Positions 62,385 through 64,000 of a DNA stretch of 64,000 nt are shown one piece after another. The notes beneath the pieces were generated by a model. It saw nothing but the letters and a program-made list of their open reading frames with translations. It had not been told where the DNA came from and ran no database searches. How positions within the stretch are numbered: position 1 is the first letter of the stretch; each line of letters starts with the position of its first letter. The position numbers were made by a program, and so were the translations under genes. Source of the DNA: Acidobacteriota bacterium (lineage in GTDB: Bacteria > Acidobacteriota > Terriglobia > Terriglobales > Acidobacteriaceae); the NCBI GenBank assembly GCA_021806005.1, contig JAJZDM010000007.1:1-64000 (forward strand), in the 5' to 3' direction.

Positions 62385-64000
62385 ATGCCAAAGTTTGCAT
62401 TGAAGTTTCCGTTCTTTATCATCATGCTCTGCCTCATGGTAACCCTGGTTGGCACGGTCACGGTCTCCAGGATGCCGGTGGATCTGTTCCCCGAAATCGA
62501 TATGCCAGTGGTGGTGGTGGCTACGTTCTACAACGGCATGCCTCCGCAGCAGATCGAAGCAGATATCACCAATACCTTTGAACGGTTTTTCACCCTGGCC
62601 ACCAATGTAGATCACAGCGAATCGCGATCGATGACTGGGGTAAGCATCATCAAGATCTACTTCAAGCCGGGCACCGACCCCAACGCGGCTGCCAGCGACG
62701 TAGCCAATCTTGCCATGGCTGACCTGCGCCGTCTGCCCCCCGGTACTCTGCCCCCAGTGGTGTTGGCCTTGACGGCGTCCAGCCAGCCCGTCTGTCTGAT
62801 TACTCTGGACGGTAAGGGGCTGAATGAGACTCAACTCAAAGATCTGGCGCAGTATGAGGTGCGCGATCAGGTTGCCAACGTCCAAGGAGCCTCTGTAATC
62901 CAGCCCTTTGGAGGAACGTACCGTCAGATCCAGATCTACGTGGATCCGCTCAAGATGATGGCTCACAATATGAGCGTCAACGACGTGGTCAAATCCGTGA
63001 ATGCGTCGAACCTGATCCTGCCCGCGGGCGACGTCCGTATCGGCAGCAAAGACTACAACATCTACGCCAACAGCCAGTTTCCAAACGCGAAGATGATGAA
63101 TGAGATGCCGGTCAAGACGGAGGGGAACTCCTCAGTCCTTGTCCGTGATATCGGTCGAGCCGAAGATTCAGGCGCGCTGCAATACAACATCGTGCGTATC
63201 AACGGGCAACGATCTGTGTACGTACCGATCTTCTCGCAAGGTGGCAATGCGAACACGATCAATATCGTCGATGGCATGAAAGAGGATATCAAGCACCTGG
63301 TCGATGTTCCGAAGGCCTTGAAAGTCGCTGTCGCATTCGACCAGTCGATCTTTGTGAAACTCGCCATCCGAAACCTGATCAAGGAAGCCAGTATCGGCCT
63401 GGTGCTCACCGGGATCATGATCCTGATCTTCCTCGGCAGTCCGCGAGCCACCTTTGCGGTCATGCTGTCCATCCCGCTCTCGGCCCTGGTTTGCCTGCTG
63501 GTCTCCAATCTCCTCGGCGGGACGATCAATACCATGCTGCTTGGCGGGCTGGCGTTGGCCTTTTCCCGGCTTATCGACGACTCGGTCGTCGTGCTGGAAA
63601 ACATCTTCCGATATATGGAGATGGGAAGCCCACCGGAGGAGGCCGCAGAGAAGGGCGGAATGGAAGTGGCCCTTGCCGTTCTTGCCGCAACATCCACTAC
63701 GGCAATTGTGTTCTTCCCTGTCGCGTTTCTTACCGGAATCAGCAAATACATCTTCACACCGCTGGCGTTGGGTGTGGTGATCTCGATCTTTGCCTCCTAC
63801 TTCTTCGCCATGACCGTGGTGCCGCTTTTCTGCGCCAAGTTTGTCCGGCTATCGCATAACGCGGAGGGACATGAGGGCGACGGAGATTACGGCAGCGCTG
63901 GACTCCATCATGCCAAGGCATCTTTCTTCCAAAGGTTCATAGCCCGCTTTAATCAATACTTTCAGCGGTTTCTCGACGTCTATGAGAAGCTTGCCTATCG
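62385..64000 (+). CDS. RND-type efflux pump (HAE family), 3' end outside window
   Basis: The first 538 codons are inside the window; the frame is still open at the edge. It begins MPKFALKFPFFIIMLCLMVTLVG, the first helix of an RND pump. Then VDLFPEIDMPVVVVATFYNGMPPQQIE (as in the AcrB/CusA N-domain), large periplasmic loop, helices from about 325, and the proton-relay motif LIDDSVVVLENIFRYMEMG with two Asp (near residue 398). It differs clearly from the pump at 8.5-11.8 kb. AGGAG lies 11 bases before the ATG. Substrate unknown. Confidence 0.93.
   Translation, partial: MPKFALKFPFFIIMLCLMVTLVGTVTVSRMPVDLFPEIDMPVVVVATFYNGMPPQQIEADITNTFERFFTLATNVDHSESRSMTGVSIIKIYFKPGTDPNAAASDVANLAMADLRRLPPGTLPPVVLALTASSQPVCLITLDGKGLNETQLKDLAQYEVRDQVANVQGASVIQPFGGTYRQIQIYVDPLKMMAHNMSVNDVVKSVNASNLILPAGDVRIGSKDYNIYANSQFPNAKMMNEMPVKTEGNSSVLVRDIGRAEDSGALQYNIVRINGQRSVYVPIFSQGGNANTINIVDGMKEDIKHLVDVPKALKVAVAFDQSIFVKLAIRNLIKEASIGLVLTGIMILIFLGSPRATFAVMLSIPLSALVCLLVSNLLGGTINTMLLGGLALAFSRLIDDSVVVLENIFRYMEMGSPPEEAAEKGGMEVALAVLAATSTTAIVFFPVAFLTGISKYIFTPLALGVVISIFASYFFAMTVVPLFCAKFVRLSHNAEGHEGDGDYGSAGLHHAKASFFQRFIARFNQYFQRFLDVYEKLAY

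Overview
The window is GC-rich, gene-dense bacterial DNA that most resembles a soil member of Acidobacteriota (class Terriglobia, Granulicella/Terriglobus/Edaphobacter-like). This is an inference from gene content: a very large SBBP/choice-of-anchor/Ig-repeat surface protein, Tat-exported glycoside hydrolases, HAE-type RND pumps and assimilatory APS reductase. No 16S rRNA or other phylogenetic marker gene is present to settle it. No phage, plasmid, CRISPR or complete insertion sequence was seen.

Layout. 0-7 kb: the 3' part of a giant Ig-repeat protein, a glycine-rich secreted protein and a secreted hypothetical protein. 7-13.8 kb: a complete tripartite RND efflux operon (adaptor, pump, outer-membrane factor; minus strand) facing a divergent TetR gene, with a perfect inverted-repeat operator between them. 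13.8-18.5 kb: GTP-type PEP carboxykinase, tRNA-Ser(CGA) and a GH29 alpha-L-fucosidase. 18.5-25.2 kb: a sugar cluster with a FucP-like symporter, Zn-alcohol dehydrogenase, LacI regulator, UxaA-type dehydratase and SDR, best read with the fucosidase as an L-fucose utilisation locus. 25.2-31.3 kb: a YcgR-like PilZ protein, a small conserved protein, tRNA-Ser(GGA), a LysR/YeiH pair, DUF1634 plus a TauE exporter, and tRNA-Pro(CGG). 31.5-37.1 kb: an OmpA-like protein and a cysD-cysN-cysH sulfate assimilation operon. 37.2-38.8 kb: an XdhC/MocA-type molybdoenzyme maturation pair. 39.0-42.3 kb: a coupled dapF-like, LD-carboxypeptidase and mpl operon (cell-wall peptide recycling). 42.3-50 kb: two hypothetical proteins, dnaE, accA and a CPBP-like membrane protein. 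50-54 kb: a zinc-ribbon microprotein, an amidinotransferase-like protein, rlpA, thiD and thiS. 54-59.5 kb: a glycosyltransferase and a GlcNAc locus (nagA-nagB and a divergent GH20-like hydrolase). 59.7-64 kb: a small membrane protein and a second RND system whose pump runs off the window.

Functional themes. The window combines polymer-derived sugar use (fucose and N-acetylglucosamine), sulfur assimilation and sulfur-oxyanion export, cell-envelope recycling, and drug efflux.

The points most worth following are: (1) a 116-132 bp dispersed MITE-like element, three copies, with TA-flanked terminal inverted repeats and a central hairpin, one copy supplying the nagB stop codon; (2) two unrelated cysteine enzymes, a DapF homologue and a DDAH/arginine-deiminase-like protein, whose catalytic cysteines are serines; (3) a CysN with what looks like a vestigial APS-kinase tail next to a CysH of the APS-reductase type; (4) a ThiS whose Gly-Gly is followed by a four-residue tail and which has no thiG beside it; (5) a probable CTG start codon on the GH20-like gene.
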